Shown here piece by piece: positions 1-6,310 of a stretch of 15,701 nt of DNA. Below the pieces are notes generated by a model that did not search any database, was not told the DNA's origin, and was given only the letters and a program-made list of their open reading frames with translations. Source of the stretch: DP-20 sp964539925 (GTDB taxonomy: Bacteria; Desulfobacterota; Binatia; UBA9968); the NCBI GenBank assembly GCA_964539925.1, contig CAZILB010000091.1, forward strand, positions 1 to 15,701, read 5' to 3'. The position numbers and the translations under genes were made by a program. Position 1 is the first letter of the stretch, and each line of letters starts with the position of its first letter.

Positions 1-2
1 GT

Positions 3-1175
3 ATGGCTTCCATCCTGATCAAGAACATCGGCGCGCTGGTGACCGGGAAGTTGGAGAACCCCCTCCGGGCGGCGGATTCGATTTTTATCCGAGACGGACT
101 CGTCGAGGCGATTGGCAACGGCTTAAATCAGGGCGCCGACCAGACCATCGACGCCAACGGCATCACGGCGATTCCCGGACTGATTGATTCTCATTCGCAC
201 CCCTCCATCGGCGAATACACGCCGGCGCAAAACTCGCTCGGCTGGATCACCAACTACATGCACGGCGGCGTGACTTCATTGATCTCCGCCGGCGAGTTGC
301 ATTTGCCGGGGCTGCCGTTGCCGCCCGACGCGCGCACGGCGTTGTCCGTCGCCATCGTCACCAAGAAGTGCTACGACAACTGGCGCCCGTCGGGGGTGAA
401 AGTTCACGCCGGCACGCTGCTGCTGGTGCCGGGGTTGAGCGAGAAGGATTTCGACGAGATTCACACTCTCGGCATCAAACTGGTCAAGTTTATTTTCTAC
501 GATTACAGTCTCTTGCCCAACGGCGAAGCCGAGCGCTACGTGACTTGGGCCCATGCCCGCGGCATCAAAGTGAAGATTCATTCCGGCGGCGTATCGCGCT
601 CGGGGGTAAGCCAGGTGGCGGGTTTCGACATGGTGCGTAAGATCAAACCCGATATCATCGGACACATCACGGGCGGTCCGATTCCCATGCCCGAAGAAGA
701 CATGCTCCGCATCGCCCATGAAACCGAATGCTTCATGGAGATCTGCACCTCGGGAAATTATCGCCTGGCGCTGGTGCTGGCGCGGGCGGTGAAGGCAAAA
801 AGCTTGCACAGCCGCGTGCTGATCGGCACCGATACTCCCGGCGGCACCGGCATCGTGCCGCGCGGCATGCTACGGGAGATCGCCTTTCTATCGTCGGTGG
901 GCGAGATTGAGCCGGAGAAAGCGATCTGCATGGCCACCGGCAACGTCGGGCGCGCCCATGATCTGAAGCTCGGCATCCTGGAAGAAGGCCGCCCGGCGGA
1001 TGTGGTGCTGCTGCACAAGATTACCGGTTCGGTGGCCAAAGATGCGCTGGACTCGTTCGCCAAGGGCGATCTGCCGGGTATTTCCTACGTGATCATCGAC
1101 GGCGCGGTGCAGGTGGCGGGACGCAGCCAGCAAACCCCGCCGCCCGAGCGTCTCGCCGGCCCATCTTTTTGTTAA
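3..1175 (+). CDS. Enamidase-like amidohydrolase
   Basis: A 390-residue metal-dependent hydrolase of the amidohydrolase superfamily, closest in my recollection to enamidase, the nicotinate-fermentation enzyme that deaminates a cyclic enamide. The N-terminal beta domain leads into the metal motif DSHSHP (His64, His66). His193 (KIHSGG), His221 (IIGHITGG) and Asp277 (IGTDTPGG) complete the expected ligand set on a TIM barrel. The C-terminal stretch GDLPGIS...DG...GRS..TPPP (residues 355-381) is the part most reminiscent of enamidase. The bridging carboxylate expected near residue 163 is not obvious; Lys162 could be carbamylated instead. No signal peptide is present, so it is cytoplasmic. The ATG at position 3 fits the domain start, but its ribosome site lies outside the window. 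It heads a four-gene plus-strand cassette. The amidohydrolase fold is secure; the exact substrate is inference. Confidence 0.88.
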   Translation: MASILIKNIGALVTGKLENPLRAADSIFIRDGLVEAIGNGLNQGADQTIDANGITAIPGLIDSHSHPSIGEYTPAQNSLGWITNYMHGGVTSLISAGELHLPGLPLPPDARTALSVAIVTKKCYDNWRPSGVKVHAGTLLLVPGLSEKDFDEIHTLGIKLVKFIFYDYSLLPNGEAERYVTWAHARGIKVKIHSGGVSRSGVSQVAGFDMVRKIKPDIIGHITGGPIPMPEEDMLRIAHETECFMEICTSGNYRLALVLARAVKAKSLHSRVLIGTDTPGGTGIVPRGMLREIAFLSSVGEIEPEKAICMATGNVGRAHDLKLGILEEGRPADVVLLHKITGSVAKDALDSFAKGDLPGISYVIIDGAVQVAGRSQQTPPPERLAGPSFC

Positions 1176-1179
1176 GGAG
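1174..1179 (+). promoter_or_regulatory. Ribosome binding site of the LLM oxidoreductase
   Basis: AAGGAG overlaps the TAA stop of the amidohydrolase and sits 8 bases before the GTG at 1188. It fixes that non-ATG start and ties translation of the two genes together. Confidence 0.7.
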
Positions 1180-1187
1180 AAGACCAA

Positions 1188-2168
1188 GTGAGCACATTTG
1201 ATTTTGGTGTGGGGCTTTTCCCCACCGAGCCATTGCAGAAAATGATCCGCCTGGCCAAAGTGAGCGAAGAGTCCGGTTTCAGCCATATCTGGGTCGGCGA
1301 CTCGCACCTCATCTGGCGCGAGGCCTATGTCAACATGACGGCCATGATGCTCAATACGACGACGGTCAAGTTCGGCACCGGCGTGACCAATCCGCTGACG
1401 CGCCATCCCTCGGTGCTCGCCAGCGCCTACGCGACCTTGGAAGAATATGCGCCGGGAAGAATGATCGTCGGCATCGGTTTGGGCGATAGCTCCGTTGAAA
1501 CAATGGGCCTCAAGCCTTCGACGCTCGCGAACTTCGAAAAATCCTTGGAGCAAATGCGCGCCCTGTTCGAGGGGAAAGAAGCCGAACTGTCGAGCGGCAA
1601 GATTCACCTGCTTCATCCCTGCAAAGGCAAAGTGCCGATCTATATCGCCGCCAGCGGGCCGAAGATGCTCGAACTGTCGGGCCGCATCGCCGACGGCATC
1701 ATCGTCCTGGTCGGCGTCGCCGACGATTACATCGCGCGCGCGCAAGAGAGGATCGCCGCCGGCGCCAAGGCCGCGGGCAGAAAACTCGAAGACATCCATC
1801 TTGTTCTCTGGGTGCCCTGCGCGGTGTCCGATAAGGCGCCGGCCAAGGACGCGGTCAAAGCGCATGTCGCCCGTGTCGTCGCCCATCCGTTGCCCTATGT
1901 GCTCGATCCGAAAGAACAGAAAGTTCTCGAAGAGATCCGCAAGACCTACGACTACTACCATCACATGGACCAGCAGGCGAACCACGCCGAAGTGATCCCC
2001 GATTGGCTGGTCGATAAGTTCGCCATCGCCGGCACGGTCGCCGAATGCCGGGCGCAGATCGAACGGGTCAAAAAGACCGGTATTCAACAAATCGCGATCA
2101 TTCCCTACAGCCCGCCGGGCGGCAGCCGCGAAGAAACGATCCGCGGTTTTGCCAAGGCGATGAGCTGA
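1188..2168 (+). CDS. LLM-class flavin/F420-dependent oxidoreductase (Mer-like)
   Basis: A 326-residue luciferase-like TIM-barrel oxidoreductase. The stretch GTGVTNPLTRHPSVLASAYA (about residues 64-83) followed by LEEYAPGR...GIGLGDSS strongly resembles F420-dependent methylenetetrahydromethanopterin reductase (Mer) and its bacterial relatives. The YIAASGPKML segment (about residues 155-164) and the C-terminal GTVAECRAQIERVKKTGIQQ segment are also typical of the family. The cofactor could be F420 or FMN; sequence inspection cannot decide. Such proteins reduce or oxygenate small organic substrates in the cytoplasm. The GTG start is supported by AAGGAG 8 bases upstream. It lies 12 bases after the amidohydrolase stop and 48 bases before gloA, so it is probably in one operon. 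A true Mer role would need methanopterin C1 genes, none of which are in this window, so a catabolic oxidoreductase is more likely. Confidence 0.87.
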   Translation: MSTFDFGVGLFPTEPLQKMIRLAKVSEESGFSHIWVGDSHLIWREAYVNMTAMMLNTTTVKFGTGVTNPLTRHPSVLASAYATLEEYAPGRMIVGIGLGDSSVETMGLKPSTLANFEKSLEQMRALFEGKEAELSSGKIHLLHPCKGKVPIYIAASGPKMLELSGRIADGIIVLVGVADDYIARAQERIAAGAKAAGRKLEDIHLVLWVPCAVSDKAPAKDAVKAHVARVVAHPLPYVLDPKEQKVLEEIRKTYDYYHHMDQQANHAEVIPDWLVDKFAIAGTVAECRAQIERVKKTGIQQIAIIPYSPPGGSREETIRGFAKAMS

Positions 2169-2204
2169 GCGGGATTCAAAGTTTTCGACGAGACCGAGTT
2201 GTCC

Positions 2205-2210
2205 GGAGGT
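2205..2210 (+). promoter_or_regulatory. Ribosome binding site of gloA
   Basis: GGAGGT lies 6 bases before the ATG at 2217. It decides this start over an in-frame TTG at 2199, which lies upstream of the site and would add six residues not found in glyoxalase I. Confidence 0.75.
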
Positions 2211-2216
2211 CAAGCG

Positions 2217-2609
2217 ATGAAAATCGTTCACACCATGATTAGAGTCAACGATCTCGACGAGAGCCTGAAATTTTATTGCGACGGGCTCGGCATGAAACTC
2301 TTACGAAAACGGGACTATGAGTCGGGCCGTTTTACCAACGTTTTCGTCGGTTACGGATCGGAAGAAACCCATCCGGTCATCGAGCTGACTTACAACTGGG
2401 ATACCCATGCCTACGACATCGGCAACGGTTTCGGCCACATCGCCATCGGCGTGCCGGATGTCTACAAAACCTGCGCAGAGCTGCGCGCCAAGGGAGTCAA
2501 AATCGTGCGCGAGCCCGGTCCGATGAAACATGGGAGCGGAACCAATGCCATCGCGTTTCTCGAAGATCCCAACGGCTACAAGATCGAGCTGACGGCACGC
2601 GCGGAGTAA
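2217..2609 (+). CDS. gloA: Lactoylglutathione lyase (glyoxalase I)
   Basis: A 130-residue vicinal-oxygen-chelate protein, full length for bacterial glyoxalase I. It isomerises the hemithioacetal of methylglyoxal and glutathione to S-lactoylglutathione. The recognisable blocks are HTMIRVNDL at the start, FYCDGLGMKLLR, VIELTYNW, FGHIAIGV and EDPNGYKIEL. The four metal ligands of the Ni-type enzyme are all present: His5, Glu56, His74 and Glu124. The start is set by GGAGGT 6 bases upstream. It is third in the plus-strand cassette, 20 bases before the cupin. Its presence may mean the pathway makes a reactive aldehyde, or it may have been recruited for a related thiol-adduct substrate. The family is very secure; use of methylglyoxal itself is inferred from family conservation. 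Confidence 0.92.
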   Translation: MKIVHTMIRVNDLDESLKFYCDGLGMKLLRKRDYESGRFTNVFVGYGSEETHPVIELTYNWDTHAYDIGNGFGHIAIGVPDVYKTCAELRAKGVKIVREPGPMKHGSGTNAIAFLEDPNGYKIELTARAE

Positions 2610-2629
2610 TTTCCGGATAGGCCGCGAAC

Positions 2630-2992
2630 ATGGCTACGGTTGTCGAAAATCCCACGGTTATTCCCGCCGCCGGCGAACCGCCGAAGATCATCGAAGAGTT
2701 TATCGGGCGGGTGAATTCGCAAACGAACGCGATCAGCATCGCCAAGATGACCAGCCCGCCGGGCTGGAGTGAGCCGGGGCAAACTCCCGAGTTCGATGAG
2801 TTCACGATGGTGCTGCACGGAGAACTTCAGGTCGAGACTCGCGACGCAATTCACAAAGTCGGCGCCCGCCAGGCGATCATCGTTCGCGCCGGCGAGTGGG
2901 TGCGTTACAGTACGCCGGGGCTGGCGGGTGCGGAATATATCGCGGTTTGCGTGCCGGCGTTTGCGCCGGCGACCGTTCATCGCGACGAGTAA
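2630..2992 (+). CDS. Small cupin-domain protein lacking metal histidines
   Basis: A 120-residue single-domain cupin. The central segment EFDEFTMVLHGELQVE (residues 54-69) matches cupin motif 1 in its Glu57-x6-Gly64 part, and VGARQAIIVRAGEWVRY (residues 77-93) matches motif 2. The HxH pair that should precede Glu57 is absent (Gln/Thr/Pro occupy the region), and the motif 2 His is replaced by Val/Arg. It may therefore bind no metal or bind it differently, and could act as a ligand-binding or isomerase-type cupin rather than a dioxygenase. The ribosome site is weak (GGATAGG at 2615-2621). It is the last gene of the plus-strand cassette and ends 23 bases from the convergent TAXI gene stop. The fold is likely; the function is unknown. 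Confidence 0.8.
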   Translation: MATVVENPTVIPAAGEPPKIIEEFIGRVNSQTNAISIAKMTSPPGWSEPGQTPEFDEFTMVLHGELQVETRDAIHKVGARQAIIVRAGEWVRYSTPGLAGAEYIAVCVPAFAPATVHRDE

Positions 2993-3015
2993 GTCGTCCG
3001 CGGCTCGCGTGAAAA

Positions 3016-3936
3016 CTATCTTTTGATCACACGGTATCCGGCGCTTTCCAGAAAATTAAAAAACTGAATCAAATCCGCGGTGGGGGCGTAGCCGACGTTT
3101 CCCAATGTTGAGCGCACGAAAGTGTCCTTCCATTTCGGGTGCCCGGTGTTGTCGAGATATTCCTTGTTGATCAAGATCGACAGAACCAATTTCTGCAAAG
3201 TCGCGATATAGTCGCGCTGATCCCGGTTTCTAGTCATGATCACCGACGGCACGGCGTGGGTCTCGAAGTGATCCGCCCAGGCATAGACGCCCTTGGCGAT
3301 GGTTTTCTTCGGATAAATCTCTTCCAAGCCGCTGTCCTGCGGCAGGGCGACAAAGTGAAAACTCCGGTCAAGATTTTTAAATGCCGGCACCGGCGCGCCA
3401 CCGATGAAAATAAGCGCGTCGATGTCTCCCCGGGCGAGTTTTTTGACCGCCTCTTCGGGCGGGTCGAAGACACGCTGGATGTTTAAACCGAAGCCTGAGA
3501 GCAGCACTTCCGCGGTGAGCGCCGAGCCGCTTCTCTCGGGACCGACGGAAACCTTTTTCCCCTCGAGTTGGTCGAGCGTCCGCAGGCTGGGGTTCTTGGC
3601 GATGATATGGATTTCCTCCGGATAGAGGTTTAAAACAACTTTTGCTTCCTGCAACACGTTCAGGCCGGTTTCCTTGAGCATGATCTCGGCGACAAAGCGG
3701 AGCACGTCCAGTTGCATGATCGCCAGATCGACCTTGCCGGCGCCGAGCAGATTGACGTTTTCAAAAGAACCGCCGGTCTCAATGACTTCGATCGGGATGC
3801 CGTCCTTTTCCGCGAGCCGTTTGATGTCTTCGGCAATTTTAAAGTAAGTCCCTTCAGCGGAACCGGTGGCGATCGTCAAGCCATAGGCCTTGCCATATAG
3901 AATAAGGGTCAAAACCAACAATAGGATAGTTTTCAT
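3016..3936 (-). CDS. TAXI-family TRAP transporter solute-binding protein
   Basis: A 306-residue secreted binding protein. Residues 1-19 (short basic start, then a Leu-rich core ending near KAYG) form a signal peptide, so it works in the periplasm. The mature start LTIATGSAEGTYFKIAEDI is the hallmark of TAXI (TRAP-associated extracellular immunogenic) proteins, followed by ETGGSFENVNLL...VDLAIMQLDV (about residues 54-79). Later segments include GPERSGSALTAEVLL and GDIDALIFIGGAP. TAXI proteins deliver carboxylate-type substrates to fused DctQM permeases. No such permease is in this window, so it is an orphan or works with a distant one. AAGGA at 3942-3946 supports the start. It follows the DUF456 gene by 94 bases on the same strand and may have its own promoter. 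The ligand is not predictable here. Confidence 0.88.
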   Translation of the reverse strand: MKTILLLVLTLILYGKAYGLTIATGSAEGTYFKIAEDIKRLAEKDGIPIEVIETGGSFENVNLLGAGKVDLAIMQLDVLRFVAEIMLKETGLNVLQEAKVVLNLYPEEIHIIAKNPSLRTLDQLEGKKVSVGPERSGSALTAEVLLSGFGLNIQRVFDPPEEAVKKLARGDIDALIFIGGAPVPAFKNLDRSFHFVALPQDSGLEEIYPKKTIAKGVYAWADHFETHAVPSVIMTRNRDQRDYIATLQKLVLSILINKEYLDNTGHPKWKDTFVRSTLGNVGYAPTADLIQFFNFLESAGYRVIKR

Positions 3937-4030
3937 ATCGATCCTTTGCCTTGGCTAATAAGCCGCTATGCCGACCGACGGCGGTTACACCCGCACAGCT
4001 GCACTCTTTGCGGAAGGAAATCTACGCGAT

Positions 4031-4516
4031 TCAAAAAAAGCGCGCAACGACGAAAACGCCGATCATAGCCACGGCGAGGGCCAGCTTGAGGGCGGCGCCG
4101 AGGACGAGACCAATGGTCGCGCCGATACCGGCGCGCGTTGCCCGTTGCCAGTCGCGTCGTGCCGACAGCTCGCCGATGACCGCGCCGATGAACGGTCCGA
4201 AGATCACGCCTGGGAAGCCGAGGAATAGCCCGGCGACGGCGCCGATCAAGGCACCGATGACGGCGCGATTGGAAGCACCGAACTTCTTGGCGCCAAACAT
4301 GGACGCCCAAAGGTCGATGCCCTGGGTAAGCAGGGCGATGACAGCCAGGGCGACGATGACCCAAAAACCAACGTAGTGGAAGTTTTCGATCCAGGCGGCC
4401 AGCCAAAGTCCCAAGAAAATCAACGGCGCGCCCGGCACGCCCGGGATTATAAGCCCAAGCAAACCGGTTGCTACCAGCGCCGTAGAAAGCAGCCAAAAGG
4501 CGAGCAAGGAAGCCAT
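4031..4516 (-). CDS. DUF456 family membrane protein
   Basis: A 161-residue, almost entirely hydrophobic protein with about four to five membrane segments. The pattern is that of DUF456: an N-terminal helix with GLIIPGVPGAPLIFLGL (about residues 20-36), a loop with AKKFGASNRA, Gly-rich GALIGAVAGLFLGFPGVIFG, and GELSARRDWQRATRAGIGA before the final helix. The start ATG at 4516 matches the usual beginning of the family. The family has no established biochemical function. It begins 35 bases after the stop of the alpha/beta hydrolase on the same strand, so co-transcription with nth and the hydrolase is likely. A Gly-rich helical hairpin could be a small-molecule or lipid-facing pore, but that is speculation. 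Confidence 0.85.
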   Translation of the reverse strand: MASLLAFWLLSTALVATGLLGLIIPGVPGAPLIFLGLWLAAWIENFHYVGFWVIVALAVIALLTQGIDLWASMFGAKKFGASNRAVIGALIGAVAGLFLGFPGVIFGPFIGAVIGELSARRDWQRATRAGIGATIGLVLGAALKLALAVAMIGVFVVARFF

Positions 4517-4551
4517 TGGTTCGTCGCTGATCGGAAGGGCGTCCCGGGTTC

Positions 4552-5313
4552 TCAGATACGCCGCCGACCAAGTCTTGGAAATCGAACCCGGCGTTTGCGG
4601 CGAGCCGGGCGGTCTTCACCGAGCAGCCTTTGTGCGATGATCTTGAAGACTTCAGGCGAAAAACCAAAACCGATGTGAGTCGTGCACACTTCGATATGTT
4701 CGACGTTGGCGGCTTGCCGGTCGATGCAGGCCTGCCACGCGACAAAACCGTCGGTGCGGGAATAGATCGCCACCACCGGCGTGCTGAGCAAAATCCTTTT
4801 GCGCCCTTCCACCTCGGCGGCAATGGCGTCGATATCGATGCCGCGTTTGCGGTAGCTCGCGGCGGCGACCGTGTATTTTGGGCCGCCGATGACCGGCGTG
4901 CCGAGGGTGATCACCTGGCGCACGAGATCCGGCCGCTCGCGCGCCAGTTCCCGAGCCAGGTAGCCGCCCAAACTCCAGCCGATAAGCCGGACCTCCTGGT
5001 TGCTGCGCCGCGCCAAAGAGGCAAGCCGCTTGAGAATGCGCGGAAAGAGCTCGGACACGGCTCCGGTGTTTCGCCCCAGTCCCCAGCCGCGGGCGCGATA
5101 ACCGAGCAAACGCAGGTAGGCTTTCAAGATCGCAGTGGAACCGTCGCCGGCTCCGTAGCCGGGAAGGATAAGCACCGGTTGGCCTTGACCGCGAGGTTGT
5201 CTGGCGAGATCGGGAAATCGGAGCAGCAGGCGCGGCAGCTCGACCAAACCGCGGATTTCACGCAAAACTCCTGAAGGAATCGGCGGCTCGATCGGTTCGT
5301 TCTCGTCGATCAT
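4552..5313 (-). CDS. Alpha/beta hydrolase (lipase/esterase-like)
   Basis: A 253-residue serine hydrolase. PVLILPGYGAGDGST (residues 46-60) is the first strand and oxyanion loop. The nucleophile elbow is GWSLGG with Ser114, the acid is probably Asp188 (SRTDGFV), and the base is His213 (TTHIGFG), so a full triad is visible. The TLGTP after the elbow is typical of lipase-like and acyltransferase-like enzymes. The C-terminus is very basic (about residues 236-253, rich in Arg), perhaps for membrane or nucleic-acid contact. The start at 5313 is chosen because its ATG overlaps the TGA of nth (ATGA), with AGAAGG just upstream; starts further upstream would run over 100 bases into nth. No signal peptide was seen. 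The substrate is unknown. Confidence 0.85.
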   Translation of the reverse strand: MIDENEPIEPPIPSGVLREIRGLVELPRLLLRFPDLARQPRGQGQPVLILPGYGAGDGSTAILKAYLRLLGYRARGWGLGRNTGAVSELFPRILKRLASLARRSNQEVRLIGWSLGGYLARELARERPDLVRQVITLGTPVIGGPKYTVAAASYRKRGIDIDAIAAEVEGRKRILLSTPVVAIYSRTDGFVAWQACIDRQAANVEHIEVCTTHIGFGFSPEVFKIIAQRLLGEDRPARRKRRVRFPRLGRRRI

Positions 5314-5978
5314 GCGGCCTTCTGCGGAAACGGACAAAGATTTCGAAGCGCGCACTGGGGACATCTTGGTTTCTTGGCGAAACAAATGCGCCGGCCGTGG
5401 TACTGCATAAGATGGCAAAAGCGCACCCGCCGGTTCTCCGGCACGATCGCCGTCAAGTCGGCTTCGATTTTGTCGGGTTGCGTGTTGGCCGTCAAGCCGA
5501 GACGCTGCGACAGGCGCATGACATGGGTGTCGACGCCGATCGCTTGCTTGCCGTAAGCGTTGCCGAGGACGATATTCGCGGTCTTTCGACCGACGCCGGG
5601 AAGGCTGGTCAAGTCTTCAAGACGGTCGGGAACCTTGCCGCCGAAGCGCTCGACCAGGGCTTTGCAGCAGTGCCGTATCGACTTGGCCTTGTTGCGATAG
5701 AAATTGATCTTGCCGATTTGGCTTTGCAGCCGGGATAGCGGCGTGGCGGCATAGTCGGCGGCGGTTTCATGGTTCTTGAATAACTTGACGGTGACTTTAT
5801 TGACCAGTTCGTCGCGCGCCTGAGCGGCGAGGATTAAGGCGATCAATAGCTCCATGGGACTGGTGAAATCGAGGTCTAGCTTGGCGTCGGGATGGATCTT
5901 TTCGAGACGGCCCAGGATCTTTTTGAGCCGCGTTTTATCGCCTGCGGGGATTGCGATTTTTTTGCGCCCGGACTTCAT
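5310..5978 (-). CDS. nth: Endonuclease III
   Basis: A 222-residue DNA glycosylase/AP lyase that removes oxidised pyrimidines in base excision repair. The helix-hairpin-helix LPGVGRKTANIVL carries the catalytic Lys132, followed by the catalytic Asp150 in GVDTHVMRL. The C-terminus holds the [4Fe-4S] set Cys199-x6-Cys206-x2-Cys209-x5-Cys215. The N-terminal LILAAQARDELVNKVT block matches the conserved start of the catalytic domain. The ATG at 5978 gives the usual family length. An in-frame ATG at 6053 would add 25 unrelated residues and run into the divergent gene at 6038. It overlaps the next gene by four bases (ATGA), so the two are translationally coupled. About 60 AT-rich bases separate it from the divergent small basic protein. 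Confidence 0.95.
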   Translation of the reverse strand: MKSGRKKIAIPAGDKTRLKKILGRLEKIHPDAKLDLDFTSPMELLIALILAAQARDELVNKVTVKLFKNHETAADYAATPLSRLQSQIGKINFYRNKAKSIRHCCKALVERFGGKVPDRLEDLTSLPGVGRKTANIVLGNAYGKQAIGVDTHVMRLSQRLGLTANTQPDKIEADLTAIVPENRRVRFCHLMQYHGRRICFAKKPRCPQCALRNLCPFPQKAA

Positions 5979-6023
5979 TTTGGTTTCGTTGAAAAATATG
6001 TTAGCAAAAAACCGGTTATAAAG

Positions 6024-6028
6024 GGAGG
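6024..6028 (+). promoter_or_regulatory. Ribosome binding site of the small basic protein
   Basis: GGAGG ends 9 bases before the ATG at 6038 but directly touches an in-frame ATG at 6029, which is too close for initiation. It therefore selects the start at 6038. TTATAAA lies just upstream at 6016-6022. Confidence 0.65.
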
Positions 6029-6037
6029 ATGTCAAAA

Positions 6038-6301
6038 ATGGATGCGACGGCATTAACGACGGCGAAGCAGAATATTCGGCAGCTCAAAAAGCAAAAAGCC
6101 GAAGTGCTGGCGTCGTCGCACGACCGCAAGCAAGTCAGGAAGATCCAGCGCAAGGTCAAGCTCCTCAAGCGCCAAACCCGCGCCCTGGCCAAAGAGAAGA
6201 AACTCGTCGCGGCCAAAGCCGCAGCCGAGGCCGCAGCCAAGGATGCGGCGGAAAAGGCCGCGGCCGCCGCCGCCAAGGCTGCCGAAGCGCCGGCCGGATA
6301 G
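6038..6301 (+). CDS. Small Lys/Ala-rich basic coiled-coil protein
   Basis: An 87-residue protein not recognised as a named family. Residues 8-56 are a highly charged helix rich in Lys, Arg and Gln (IRQLKKQKAEV, RKIQRKVKLLKRQTRALAKEKK), well suited to a coiled coil or nucleic-acid binding. Residues 57-87 are an Ala/Lys tail with repeated AAAK/AAEK steps, like the tails of bacterial histone H1-like proteins. No signal peptide or cysteine is present. A strong GGAGG precedes the ATG, which argues for a real, well-translated gene. It ends 9 bases before the radical SAM gene on the same strand and is divergent from nth. A DNA- or RNA-binding role is inference from composition and position only. The alternative is a simple low-complexity structural protein. 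Confidence 0.7.
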   Translation: MDATALTTAKQNIRQLKKQKAEVLASSHDRKQVRKIQRKVKLLKRQTRALAKEKKLVAAKAAAEAAAKDAAEKAAAAAAKAAEAPAG

Positions 6302-6310
6302 GCACGCGCC

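Noticed and set aside
1188..2168. True methylenetetrahydromethanopterin reductase
   Set aside because: The similarity is suggestive, but no methanopterin C1 genes are nearby and bacterial relatives have diverse roles. Only the family is called.
888..2231. Long minus-strand open frame (about 447 codons) opposite the LLM gene
   Set aside because: It is antisense to two well-supported genes, has His/Asp/Arg-biased composition typical of GC-rich shadow frames, and matches no family I recognise.
3966..4823. Minus-strand open frame covering DUF456 and part of the hydrolase in another frame
   Set aside because: It overlaps two genes with clear family motifs and encodes Arg-rich low-complexity sequence.
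5314..5418. 35-residue N-terminal extension of the alpha/beta hydrolase
   Set aside because: It lies wholly inside nth; the ATGA junction and nearby AGAAGG favour the start at 5313.
5979..6037. Divergent promoter pair between nth and the small basic gene
   Set aside because: TTGAAA (5989) and TATAAA (6017) are 22 bases apart, too far, and a start there would leave no leader for the ribosome site. On the minus strand TTGACA has no -10 box at the right distance. A promoter must exist but I cannot place it.
5979..6053. 25-residue N-terminal extension of endonuclease III
   Set aside because: It overlaps the divergent small gene and its ribosome site, and has no similarity to the usual start of the family. 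The ATG at 5978 gives normal length.
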